64,000 nucleotides of DNA, taken from NCBI GenBank assembly GCA_029260435.1, contig JAJDDG010000142.1, positions 1-64,000 of the forward strand, given 5' to 3'. Positions 44,990-53,008 of this stretch are shown in pieces. The notes under the pieces are model-generated. The model was not told the DNA's origin. It searched no databases and saw nothing but the letters and a program-made list of their open reading frames with translations. Position 1 is the first letter of the stretch. The number at the start of each line of letters is the position of its first letter. A program made the position numbers and the translations under genes. Source of the stretch: Phycisphaerales bacterium (GTDB taxonomy: Bacteria; Planctomycetota; Phycisphaerae; Phycisphaerales; UBA1924).

Positions 44990-45349
44990 CTAGTTCAGAG
45001 GGAGGACATCACACTTGCCGTCGCGGGCGGCCTGTGGGCAGGCGTGGCAGCAGGCTGCGAATATGTGTAGCAGCAGTTCGCAGCGGTCGTGCACCCCGAG
45101 TTTGGTGTACAGGCGGCGGAAGTGCGAGTGGACGGTGTGCACAGATATTCCCAGCGACGTGGCGATCATTGTTTCGCTTTCGGCGTTGAAAAGATGCTGC
45201 ACCATCTCAAGCTCGCGTGTGGAGAGTTTCAGATGTTCGGAAATACAGTTCCACTGCTCCTCAGATAAAAGGCAGCGTACAGGGCGGGATGGCGTTGGAG
45301 GCTCGAAAGCGCAGCCAGAACAGGTGTGAATCGAGGTGTTTGTGGACAT
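44990..45349 (-). CDS. Small LuxR-type DNA-binding protein with clustered cysteines
   Basis: A 119-residue solo regulator. Residues about 37-98 are a LuxR/GerE helix-turn-helix: LSTRELEMVQHLFNAESETM, then GISVHTVHSHFRRLYTKLGV. No receiver or ligand domain is attached. Cysteines lie at both ends: Cys10 and Cys13 (CSGC), and Cys100, Cys101, Cys104 and Cys113 behind the helix-turn-helix. These could bind a metal or sense redox state, which is an inference. It reads towards the PEP-CTERM-like gene on the same strand. Confidence 0.78.
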   Translation of the reverse strand: MSTNTSIHTCSGCAFEPPTPSRPVRCLLSEEQWNCISEHLKLSTRELEMVQHLFNAESETMIATSLGISVHTVHSHFRRLYTKLGVHDRCELLLHIFAACCHACPQAARDGKCDVLPLN

Positions 45350-45482
45350 GCTTGTCGCTTTCGTTAGAAGCGGTGGTGGAGGTAGCTGTCACAAATGGAT
45401 TGCTTGCTGATTCGTTGCATGTCAAAGCAGGAGGAGGGCGAGACTTATTCCTTTCATCTGGATGTGTTGACGAAAATACATG

Positions 45483-45507
45483 AAAAAACCCGCTGGGAAG
45501 CGGGTTT
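45483..45507 (-). terminator. Rho-independent terminator of the rpmI-rplT operon
   Basis: AACCCGC and GCGGGTT form a 7-bp stem with a six-base loop and are followed by six T on the minus strand, about 30 bases past the rplT stop. Confidence 0.85.
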
Positions 45508-45535
45508 GGAAGGTCGTTTGATTGAGTTCGTTTAC

Positions 45536-45910
45536 TCAGCCGTTCGCTTTCTGGGCGGTCGAGTTCTTGACCGCCTGCTCGACGAGCTGGTCGAATGTTT
45601 TGGGGTCGTGGATCGCGATCTCGGAGAGCATCTTGCGGTTGATCAGGATGCCCGAGAGCTTCAGGCCGTTCATGAAGAGGGAGTAGCGCGAGCCGCGCAT
45701 GCGGCAGGCGGCGGTGATGCGTGTGATCCAGAGGCGGCGCATGTCACGCTTGCGGGCGCGGCGGTCGCGCCAGGCGTATGCGCCTGCGCGGGTGAGGGCG
45801 ACCTTCGCCTGCTGGTAGTGGCGGGACTTGGTGCCGAAGTAGCCGCGGGCTTCGCGGAGGACTCTCTTGTGCTGGCGTTTTCTGGCTGCGCCTTTGCGTA
45901 CACGGGGCAT
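45536..45910 (-). CDS. rplT: 50S ribosomal protein L20
   Basis: L20 binds 23S rRNA early in 50S assembly. The 124 residues begin MPRVRKGAARKRQHKRVL and include RKRDMRRLWITRITAACR and MNGLKLSGILINRKMLSEIA, the standard L20 blocks. It follows rpmI after 104 bases on the same strand. infC, usually first in this operon, is not present. Confidence 0.97.
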   Translation of the reverse strand: MPRVRKGAARKRQHKRVLREARGYFGTKSRHYQQAKVALTRAGAYAWRDRRARKRDMRRLWITRITAACRMRGSRYSLFMNGLKLSGILINRKMLSEIAIHDPKTFDQLVEQAVKNSTAQKANG

Positions 45911-46014
45911 GGTTCAACTCCTAGGCAAGTGCCTGACGGGGAGACACTTCGTGTCTGCTTGTGGCCCGGTTCGGCGGTGTGTTGATTCGGTTCGTGGGAT
46001 CCTAGATCGTGTGA

Positions 46015-46329
46015 TCAGGAAACGGCCTGCTTGGCGGCTTCTCGCATCTGACGCTTTGCCTCGGGTGAGGGGGAGCGGCGGATGGCGGTGCGGGGCTGCT
46101 CTCTGCCCCGGAGGCGGCGGAAGAGCAGCTTGCTCATGCGGCGTGTGTCCGCGGATGACATGTAGTCGCCCTTGCGGAGACGGCGGAGGCGCGTCGCGGA
46201 CTTGCTGGAGCGCAGGTGCTTGAAGCCAGCGGAGGCGTGTGTGACCTTGCCGGTTTTGGAGATACGGATGCGCTTGAGCAGGCCCTTGTGGGGCTTGGTC
46301 TTGCGGGGTTTACCTACTTTGTTGGGCAT
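46015..46329 (-). CDS. rpmI: 50S ribosomal protein L35 with a C-terminal extension
   Basis: The first 64 residues (MPNKVGKPRKTKPHKGLL, then GFKHLRSSKSATRLRRLRKG) are an L35. The usual length is about 65, but here the frame continues for 40 more residues, basic at first and ending in EAKRQMREAAKQAVS. I start at the ATG at 46,329; an upstream TTG would add nothing family-like. The gene pairs with rplT. Confidence 0.88.
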   Translation of the reverse strand: MPNKVGKPRKTKPHKGLLKRIRISKTGKVTHASAGFKHLRSSKSATRLRRLRKGDYMSSADTRRMSKLLFRRLRGREQPRTAIRRSPSPEAKRQMREAAKQAVS

Positions 46330-46461
46330 GACCCTGGACTCCTGGCTGCCAGTTGTGTCCCTGATTGGCCGAACGACGGCGTCAGGGCGGCGGCGCGAGC
46401 CGGGCAGTGTAGCGACCCCCTCAGCGGTGATCAATATGGGCAGAGGGGGAGAGCGGCGTGC

Positions 46462-47604
46462 TCAGGCGGCGGCTTTTCGGCACATGACGGCGAGGTGGCG
46501 GAGCTGGGAGTGGGATTCGGCGACGGAGCAGGAGGCGTCGAGCTGCTGGAGAGCTGTCTGGGCGAGTTCGGAGAGCTTTTCGAAGCCGAAGCTGGTGCCG
46601 GTGCCTTTGATGCGGAGGCAGCTCGTGCGGACGGTGTCGATGTCGTCGTCGGCGATGCATTTGTCGAGTGTGATGGCGAGATCCTGGACCTCCTTGACGT
46701 AGCTTGCGAGGAGTGGGGCGAGGGAGGCGTCATGAGAGAGGGAGCTTTTGAATTCTTCGGATTTGGTGAGTCCGGAGGTGCGTTCGAATGAGGAGGCGAG
46801 CATTGTCTGCAGGGATAGTGGAGAGAACGGCTTGCGGAGAACGTCGGTGACGTTTGAGTTTGCGCCCGCGGCGGCGGCGAGGCGGTCGTCTGCGGTGAGG
46901 AAGAAGAGTTCGCCGAGGAAGTCGGCTTCGCGGATCGCGGCGGCTGAGTCGGCGGGGTTGGTATCGGGGGCGTCGGCATCGATCAGGACGACGTCGTACA
47001 TCCCCTTCTTGAATTCATCGATCGCCAGACCTGCGCGTTCGAAGGCTTTGAACTTGACATCGGTGCCTTTGACGTAGTGTTCGAAGAGTGAGATATCTGA
47101 TTGAGAGGGGGAGATGTAGAGTACCCAGCCGTTGAGCCCTTCGGGCTTCTGGTTGTCTTGTGTGAAGATCCCGTCGGTGTCCTCTTCCTGGAGGAAGAAG
47201 AGGGGGTTGATCTTTATAGCAAAGTTGACACCGACCTCGTGGATTTTTGCGCGGAGGTGGCGGCAGTGTGTGGCTCGTCCCTCGATGACTTCCTCTTCGC
47301 CGTCGTTGCGGACGAGGGTGACTTTGAGCGGGGAGTTGGGGTGTACAAAGACATTCGTGATGAGGCTGATGCCCCACGCCGAGATGTTGCGTGTGCAGCA
47401 CCTGATCGCGGAGTTGCCACCGCCGATATGCTCGATAGCGAGGGTGGCGTCGCACATACGGCGGCGGCCTCGGACATGCTTGCGGCGTTCGGCGTGTGGC
47501 GGGACGGCGGTTTCGCGCTCGCAGCTATCCAACAGCGCGGTGAGCTGTGGCTTTGAGAGGCAGGGGGCTAGCTTGCCATCGAGATGTTCGTGCGCAGCAC
47601 TCAT
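46462..47604 (-). CDS. PilZ domain-receiver-HPt-like signalling protein
   Basis: A 380-residue soluble protein with three parts. Residues 38-135 are a PilZ domain with both c-di-GMP motifs: RRKHVR (41-45) and NISAWG (73-78). Residues about 158-270 resemble a receiver, with Asp209 in VVLIDAD and Lys258-Pro259 at the end. Residues about 290-380 resemble HPt, but the histidine of the HxLKG motif is replaced by Leu330 (LRIKG), so it probably cannot carry phosphate. It may bind c-di-GMP and a partner protein. No kinase lies next to it. The next gene upstream ends 235 bases away. Confidence 0.7.
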   Translation of the reverse strand: MSAAHEHLDGKLAPCLSKPQLTALLDSCERETAVPPHAERRKHVRGRRRMCDATLAIEHIGGGNSAIRCCTRNISAWGISLITNVFVHPNSPLKVTLVRNDGEEEVIEGRATHCRHLRAKIHEVGVNFAIKINPLFFLQEEDTDGIFTQDNQKPEGLNGWVLYISPSQSDISLFEHYVKGTDVKFKAFERAGLAIDEFKKGMYDVVLIDADAPDTNPADSAAAIREADFLGELFFLTADDRLAAAAGANSNVTDVLRKPFSPLSLQTMLASSFERTSGLTKSEEFKSSLSHDASLAPLLASYVKEVQDLAITLDKCIADDDIDTVRTSCLRIKGTGTSFGFEKLSELAQTALQQLDASCSVAESHSQLRHLAVMCRKAAA

Positions 47605-47838
47605 TTCGACTTTCTCTAACGTCTTGGTCGGAGGGGCTAGACGGCGGGGTTCGGCCTTGCCCTATGTATCGTTTGAAGAGTCGGCGGTGCTTAGCGGTGT
47701 GCGTCATGTGGGCGACTTCCCTGTAATTGGCGGGGCATTTGGTGTCGGGGACGAACCGATAACACCCGAGTGCGAGCGCGTGCATGGCCCAAACAGGGCA
47801 ACCCAGAACTATGTGGTTAGGAAATCTTTGTTCGCGGC

Positions 47839-49083
47839 TCAGGGGCCTACGAAGACGTCGTCCATTGAATTGGACGGCACGGCGGCGCCGATCCCGGAGA
47901 CATTGGCGGAGGTCTTGAGGCGACGTTCGAGGGAAGCGGGGAGCCAGATGTTGTCGGTCGAGCCCGGGAGGTAGGGGGTTGTGAGCCAGAGGACCGAACC
48001 GTCATTGAGCAGGACGTGCTGTCCGCGGCCGGCGTGGTTTGGTGATGGGGCGTTGGGGGAGACGTGTTCACCGGCGAGGAGACGGCGGATGACGGGTGAT
48101 CGGTCGGCGAGGACGACGTGGGTTCGGGCGGAGTTGTAGCGGGGGTTCGGGGTGGTATAGAGCTGGAGCGAGAAGGAGACCTCGGGGTGGTTGCGCCAGT
48201 CCTTTGCCTGCTCGTCGATGATCTGGATGGGGGCGAAGGGGTTGGAGGGGCAGGAGAGATCCTGGAGGGTTGCGTAGCGGTCGCGGGCGAGGCGGTAGAG
48301 GTTTGCGGAGTGGGAGGTTTCGGGGTCGCCGACGTTCCACCATTTGTCGGAGCGGGAAGCGGTCTGGGGCATGGTGCCGTCGTGGTCTTTGGCGAAAGCG
48401 GAGAAGGCGAAGCCTGCCTGCGCCATGTTCATGCGTGTTGCGGTTTTGTTGATGTCGAAACGTGACTGGACGAGGACGGGCCAGAGGATTGCGGTGCCGA
48501 TGAGAAGCATCGCGGCGACGGCGACGAGGTCGCGGATGGAGAAGCCAGAGGATGGCGGGGCGGATGTCGCGGTGACGGGGTCCAGCCTGAAGCGGGTCGA
48601 GTTGGAATCAATGTCCGACTGGATGGTGCCGAGCGTGCGTTCGATGAGGGAGCCGCGCTGCTGTGTGGTGGCACGGGGCGCGGCGGAGAGGAGCGAGGTG
48701 AGCGCGGCGGCGCTGGATTGGTGGTGGTCGGTGTCGGTGGCGGACCAGTCTGCATCGACGATGGCATCGATCGCTGCGGCGCTCTGCTCGCAGAGGGCGG
48801 GGGCAGCGGGGTCTTGCGCTGGTTCGATGCGGGCGGCGGAGGACTCGCGGTCGCGGAGGACACGGGCCATGGTGATATTGACGAGGAGTTCGCGGCGTGC
48901 GGGGTCTTCGGCGGGCTCGGGCAGGTGGTTCAGGAGGTTGAGCAAGCTGACGACTTGAGAGGATTGGCCGGGCGGGGAACGCCTCGGATTGGGGCTGAAC
49001 CCCGCCTCGACCAATTCGTCCAGCGTCGTTGCGTCGCTGGACGAGAGAAACACTGGAGAGAGAGAGTGTGATTCGTCAATCAT
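47839..49083 (-). CDS. Membrane protein paired with the sigma factor: anti-sigma-like front, DUF1559-like back
   Basis: A 414-residue protein. Residues 1-180 are soluble and helical with many alanines; 184-205 is one membrane segment (IRDLVAVAAMLLIGTAILWP). The outer part contains MAQAGFAFSAFAKDHDGTMP and, near the end, HVLLNDGSVLWL, which resemble planctomycete DUF1559/prepilin-like proteins. It lies 56 bases downstream of an ECF sigma factor on the same strand, the usual place for an anti-sigma factor. That role is inferred; there is no zinc motif (HxxxCxxC). Confidence 0.55.
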   Translation of the reverse strand: MIDESHSLSPVFLSSSDATTLDELVEAGFSPNPRRSPPGQSSQVVSLLNLLNHLPEPAEDPARRELLVNITMARVLRDRESSAARIEPAQDPAAPALCEQSAAAIDAIVDADWSATDTDHHQSSAAALTSLLSAAPRATTQQRGSLIERTLGTIQSDIDSNSTRFRLDPVTATSAPPSSGFSIRDLVAVAAMLLIGTAILWPVLVQSRFDINKTATRMNMAQAGFAFSAFAKDHDGTMPQTASRSDKWWNVGDPETSHSANLYRLARDRYATLQDLSCPSNPFAPIQIIDEQAKDWRNHPEVSFSLQLYTTPNPRYNSARTHVVLADRSPVIRRLLAGEHVSPNAPSPNHAGRGQHVLLNDGSVLWLTTPYLPGSTDNIWLPASLERRLKTSANVSGIGAAVPSNSMDDVFVGP

Positions 49084-49139
49084 GGTTCGATGGTGGTACG
49101 GGTGGGGTGGGGGGCGTGTTCGCGCGGTTGTTGAATAAA

Positions 49140-49847
49140 TCAGTCGTTTGCTGCTTCGCGTTTATCGGCGGCAATCTGGGTTGCCTGCCAGGCCTTGGCG
49201 AAGGCGGCGACTGCGGCGTGGAGGCGTGATTTGACGGTGCCGATGGGGATCTCGAAGGCATCCGCGATCTGGGCGTAGGTCATGCGTTGGAAGTAGGCGA
49301 GGAGGAGGATCTCGCGGAGGCGCGGCGGGAGCGTGTCGATCGCGGCTTGGACCTGAACGGAGAGGTCTGCGGTGTCGAGGGGTGCGGAGACATCGGGGAT
49401 ATTGATCTGCAGGAGGTCCACCATTTCAGCGCCGGAGTCTGCGCCGAGCGGGGTATTCAGGGAGACGGCGCGGCGGCGTTTGAGCTTTCGGAGGGCGTCT
49501 CGTCCTTTGTTCGCGGCGATGGTGAAGAGCCACGGCTTGAATGTGCGGGATGTATCAAAGGATTCGATGGATTGATGGACCTGGAGGAACGTGTCCTGGA
49601 AGACATCTTCGGCGGTGTGGCGTGAGCCGGTGAGGCGGACGAGGAATCCCAAGAGCGGGTCGTGATAGCGCTCGATGAGGAGACGGAACGCAGCGGTGTC
49701 GTGCGCAAGGTAGTCCTCGACGAGTTCGGCATCGGTACGCATATACGGATCCTGGGGCACGCTCTCACTCTCTAGGGGGTTCTTGTCCACACGGCATCCT
49801 AGGGATGCTGCTGGTTGTTGTACGGGCGCGGGGTTCGGGGTGTTCAC
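49140..49847 (-). CDS. ECF-type RNA polymerase sigma factor
   Basis: Contains sigma region 2 (RTDAELVEDYLAHDTAAF, AEDVFQDTFLQVHQSI, FKPWLFTIAANKGRDALRK) and region 4 (LPPRLREILLLAYFQRMTYA, IPIGTVKSRLHAAVA), with nothing else between, as in extracytoplasmic-function sigma factors. The full frame has 235 residues; an internal ATG before RTDAEL (about 35 residues in) may be the true start since ECF factors begin there. It leads a two-gene unit with the membrane protein at 47,839. The target genes are unknown. Confidence 0.9.
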   Translation of the reverse strand: MNTPNPAPVQQPAASLGCRVDKNPLESESVPQDPYMRTDAELVEDYLAHDTAAFRLLIERYHDPLLGFLVRLTGSRHTAEDVFQDTFLQVHQSIESFDTSRTFKPWLFTIAANKGRDALRKLKRRRAVSLNTPLGADSGAEMVDLLQINIPDVSAPLDTADLSVQVQAAIDTLPPRLREILLLAYFQRMTYAQIADAFEIPIGTVKSRLHAAVAAFAKAWQATQIAADKREAAND

Positions 49848-50023
49848 TGGGGGATTGGAATGGGTCTGGGGCGGTGAGATGTGGGTGTTTATGGGGTGGT
49901 TGGGCAGGGTGCGGCATGACGGCTACGATGCCCCCCCACCAAACCCCCCCACATGGATCCCCCACCGGGATCCCCGTTGGCTCTATTTGCGCGAGGGGCA
50001 TTTTACAGGAGGTGGACGTCAGA

Positions 50024-51172
50024 ATGGGTGTGCCGATCAGTCAGATGTGGACGGTTGCTTCGTACGTGGTCGGTCAGCGGCTGCGGGGGAACAAGCGGTA
50101 TCCGCTGGTGCTCATGCTTGAGCCGCTCTTGCGGTGCAATCTTGCGTGCGCGGGGTGTGGGAAGATCCAGTATCCGGCGCACATTCTGAAACGGGATCTG
50201 ACGCCCGAGCAGTGCTTCGCGGCGACGGAGGAGTGCGGGGCGCCGATGGTAAGTCTGCCGGGTGGTGAGCCTCTGCTGCATCCGCAGATCCGGGAGATCG
50301 TTGAGGGGTTGGTTGCGCGGCGGAAGTACATCTATCTCTGTACGAATGCGCTGCTGCTCAAGGAGAAGCTGGAGGCGGGGTGGTTCACGCCCAGCAAGTA
50401 CCTGACGTTTAGCGTGCATATGGACGGGCAGCAGGAGCACCATGATTTCTCGGTGTGCCGGGATGGGACATACGAGAAGGCGGTGGAGGGGATCCGCTTG
50501 GCGGTGGAGATGGGGTTCCGCGTGACGACGAATACAACGCTGTTCGACGGCGCGGATCCGAATTCTTGCCGAGCTTTTTTCGATGAGATGATGGATCTGG
50601 GTGTGGAGGGGATGATGGTGTCGCCCGGGTACGCGTACCCGAAGGCGCCGGATCAGTCGCATTTTCTCGCGGAACGAAAGAGGACGAACCGTCTGTTTGA
50701 GATGATTCTTTCGAACAGGAAGAAGCGGTGGCGGTTTAATCAGTCGGCTTTGTTTCTTGAGTTCCTGATGGGGAAGCGGGAGTACGAGTGTCTGCCTTGG
50801 GGGAGCCCGACGTTCAACTTGTTCGGGTGGCAGAAGCCGTGCTATCTGTTGCAGGACGGGTATGTGGATACGTTCAAAGAGTTGATGCGCACGACGGAAT
50901 GGGAAGGCTACGGTCGGGCGAGCGGGAACACCGATTGCCAGCAGTGCATGGTGCACTGCGGGTACGAGCCGAGCGCGGTGGACCACACGTTCAGTTCGCT
51001 TGGTGGGTTATGGGGGACGGTTAAGGCGATGGTGTTTGATGCGAACGCGAATCCGGGGGCGGCGCGAAGACTGGAAGAGGAGGCGGAGAAGCCCCACGGT
51101 CCCGCGGCGATGCTTGGCTTGACTGTCGAGGGGAAGACGGTGGAGGCGGAAGAGACGGTGGGAGCGGCTTAG
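50024..51172 (+). CDS. hpnH: Adenosyl-hopene transferase, radical SAM
   Basis: HpnH attaches an adenosyl group to diploptene, the first step towards side-chain-extended hopanoids. The 382-residue protein begins MGVPISQMWTVASYVVGQRL and has the radical SAM cluster Cys38, Cys42 and Cys45 (CNLACAGC), followed by PGGEPLLHP. The SPASM-like end CQQCMVHCGYEPSAV is typical of HpnH. AGGAGG at 50,007-50,012 precedes the ATG. In-frame sequence upstream has no family features. It points to hopanoid synthesis, together with hpnC and hpnE here. Confidence 0.9.
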   Translation: MGVPISQMWTVASYVVGQRLRGNKRYPLVLMLEPLLRCNLACAGCGKIQYPAHILKRDLTPEQCFAATEECGAPMVSLPGGEPLLHPQIREIVEGLVARRKYIYLCTNALLLKEKLEAGWFTPSKYLTFSVHMDGQQEHHDFSVCRDGTYEKAVEGIRLAVEMGFRVTTNTTLFDGADPNSCRAFFDEMMDLGVEGMMVSPGYAYPKAPDQSHFLAERKRTNRLFEMILSNRKKRWRFNQSALFLEFLMGKREYECLPWGSPTFNLFGWQKPCYLLQDGYVDTFKELMRTTEWEGYGRASGNTDCQQCMVHCGYEPSAVDHTFSSLGGLWGTVKAMVFDANANPGAARRLEEEAEKPHGPAAMLGLTVEGKTVEAEETVGAA

Positions 51173-51193
51173 GGCTCGATTTGGAATATTTCC

Positions 51194-51225
51194 TTTTGCT
51201 TCATGGGCAATAGGGATATATTCGG
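51194..51225 (+). promoter_or_regulatory. Possible promoter of the metalloprotease gene
   Basis: TTGCTT and TATATT lie 15 bases apart in the short AT-rich gap between hpnH and the next gene, about 60 bases before its start. The spacing is shorter than ideal, so this is a tentative call. Confidence 0.25.
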
Positions 51226-51281
51226 GTCCGCTGCATCGAGTGTCCGCGGTGCTGTTTACTTAGCTGATCTTGGAGGAATAC

Positions 51282-52904
51282 ATGATGTTGATTTTACGTG
51301 GAGCCTTGGCGGGAGCGGTGTGTCTGTGCGCGGGCGCGGGTGTTGTCTTTGGTGAAGCTGCGGTGAAAGAGTCGGTTTCGAAAAAGGCGGCGGTGCATCG
51401 GCCTGCGGCGGGGCAGCTGCGGGGGGCGGCGCACGTGCATACAGATTGGTGCGTGCATCGCGCGGAGATGGATATCGATCAGCTTCTGGCGGCGAGACGA
51501 GGCGCGGGGATGCGCGGGGCACCCATCGGTGAGGTGGAGCCGAACGATGCGCCGGGTTCGGGGCAGTTCCTGAATCTTGGGACGGGTCCTGGGGAAGACG
51601 CTGCGATTGATGTGTCCGGGACGCTCTCGGCGACGGACGAGGATGAGTTCCGGTTCAACCTGCGGGCTGGGGACATCTTTGGCGTCGCGGTGAACCGGGC
51701 GAATGGGAGCCCGCTGGATCCGATCGCGTCGCTCCATGACAACACCGGTTTCAACATTCACGAGAACGATGACGGCAACGGGTTCTTCTCGATGCCGGAC
51801 GATACACCGGTGCCGCTGATTCAGACGACCACTCGTGAATCGATGCTTCAGTTTATTGCGCCGGTGGATCTTGAGTTTCGTATTCGGATCCGAGTGTGGA
51901 ACCAGGATGCGGGCAGCACGGGGGATTACCTGGCGAGCTTTGCGGTGTTCCGTCAGCCGATGGAGAGCGAGCTGCCCGCGGCGCAGCAGACGATCTTCGT
52001 TGATTTCGATGGCGAGACGATCAATGCGCAGTTCCATTTCGGCACCGGGAACAACCCGGCGAACCTATCGCCACTCTCGTCTTTTCTTGGTGCCTGGGGG
52101 TTGTCTGGCGGGGATGAGAACGCGGTGATCGACGCGATCCTCGCGGTGCTTGATGCGCGGTTCACCGAGATGGCGGTGCATAACCCGAGCTTCGGGTACG
52201 AGCTTTTGAACAGCCGGGATCACGCGGATCCGTTTGGCGGGGCAGATGTTTCGCGGCTGATTGTTGGCGGGACGATCGCGGAGTCGGGGATCAGCACGAT
52301 CGGGATCGCGGAATGGATCGATCCTGGGAACTTCTCTCGTGACGACACGGCGATCATTCTTCTGGACCTGCTGAGTACCAGCGGGAGCGGCGTCGGGATC
52401 CAGGATTTTCCGCGTGATGCGGGGTTCTCGTTGATCGAGGCGATCGGTCGTGTGGTTGGGAACATCTGCGCGCACGAGGCGGGGCACTACCTCGGTTGTT
52501 GGCACACGCAGAACGAGAATTCGACACCGAACATTATGGATCAGGGCGGGGGCAACTCGTTTATCACATCGATCCCCGGGCTCGGCAACGACGGGATCAT
52601 GGGCACGGCGGATGACAATCCGACGGAATTTGTGATCGACGAGTTTGAGACGGAGGGGATCGGTGTCGGTCTTGAGATCTGCGATCAGCGGATCGGGACT
52701 GCGCTGACCACGCTCGCGGGCGCTGGACCATGCGATGGCGATGCGAACGGCGACAACACGGTTGATGTCAACGACATTTCATATGTGTTGTTCCGGCTTG
52801 GCAATTCGGGCACACCCGGCACGGTCGATGGTGACGCGAACGGCGATGGGATCGTTGATGTGAATGACATCTCGTTTGTGCTGTTCCGGCTCGGGGGGTG
52901 TTGA
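51282..52904 (+). CDS. Secreted metzincin-like metalloprotease with dockerin-like tail
   Basis: Starting at the ATG at 51,282 (GGAGGA upstream), the protein has 540 residues. A signal peptide (1-25) is followed by a PPC-like beta domain (EVEPNDAPGSGQFLNLG onward, about 80-210). The zinc site HEAGHYLGCWH spans 398-408, with a Met-turn at Met419 (NIMDQG), so it is intact, unlike in the large subtilase. The end carries two EF-hand-like dockerin repeats (DANGDNTVDVNDISYVLFRLG and a second). It should act outside the cell, perhaps held to a surface partner. Substrate unknown. Confidence 0.82.
   Translation: MMLILRGALAGAVCLCAGAGVVFGEAAVKESVSKKAAVHRPAAGQLRGAAHVHTDWCVHRAEMDIDQLLAARRGAGMRGAPIGEVEPNDAPGSGQFLNLGTGPGEDAAIDVSGTLSATDEDEFRFNLRAGDIFGVAVNRANGSPLDPIASLHDNTGFNIHENDDGNGFFSMPDDTPVPLIQTTTRESMLQFIAPVDLEFRIRIRVWNQDAGSTGDYLASFAVFRQPMESELPAAQQTIFVDFDGETINAQFHFGTGNNPANLSPLSSFLGAWGLSGGDENAVIDAILAVLDARFTEMAVHNPSFGYELLNSRDHADPFGGADVSRLIVGGTIAESGISTIGIAEWIDPGNFSRDDTAIILLDLLSTSGSGVGIQDFPRDAGFSLIEAIGRVVGNICAHEAGHYLGCWHTQNENSTPNIMDQGGGNSFITSIPGLGNDGIMGTADDNPTEFVIDEFETEGIGVGLEICDQRIGTALTTLAGAGPCDGDANGDNTVDVNDISYVLFRLGNSGTPGTVDGDANGDGIVDVNDISFVLFRLGGC
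52734..52898 (+). repeat. Dockerin-like repeat pair, first gene
   Basis: Two tandem EF-hand-like units joined by GNSGTPGTVDG. At the DNA level the block is almost the same as that at 55,144-55,312 in the next gene, far more alike than the two catalytic domains. Confidence 0.75.
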
Positions 52905-53008
52905 GCGGGGTATTATGGGGTTGGAGGGGCATTAGAAGAAGGTATGGGAATCGGGGGGGGAGTGGTGGTAAGGTGGGGGGGGAAGAGTGTCCGATGGAGG
53001 AAAAACTT

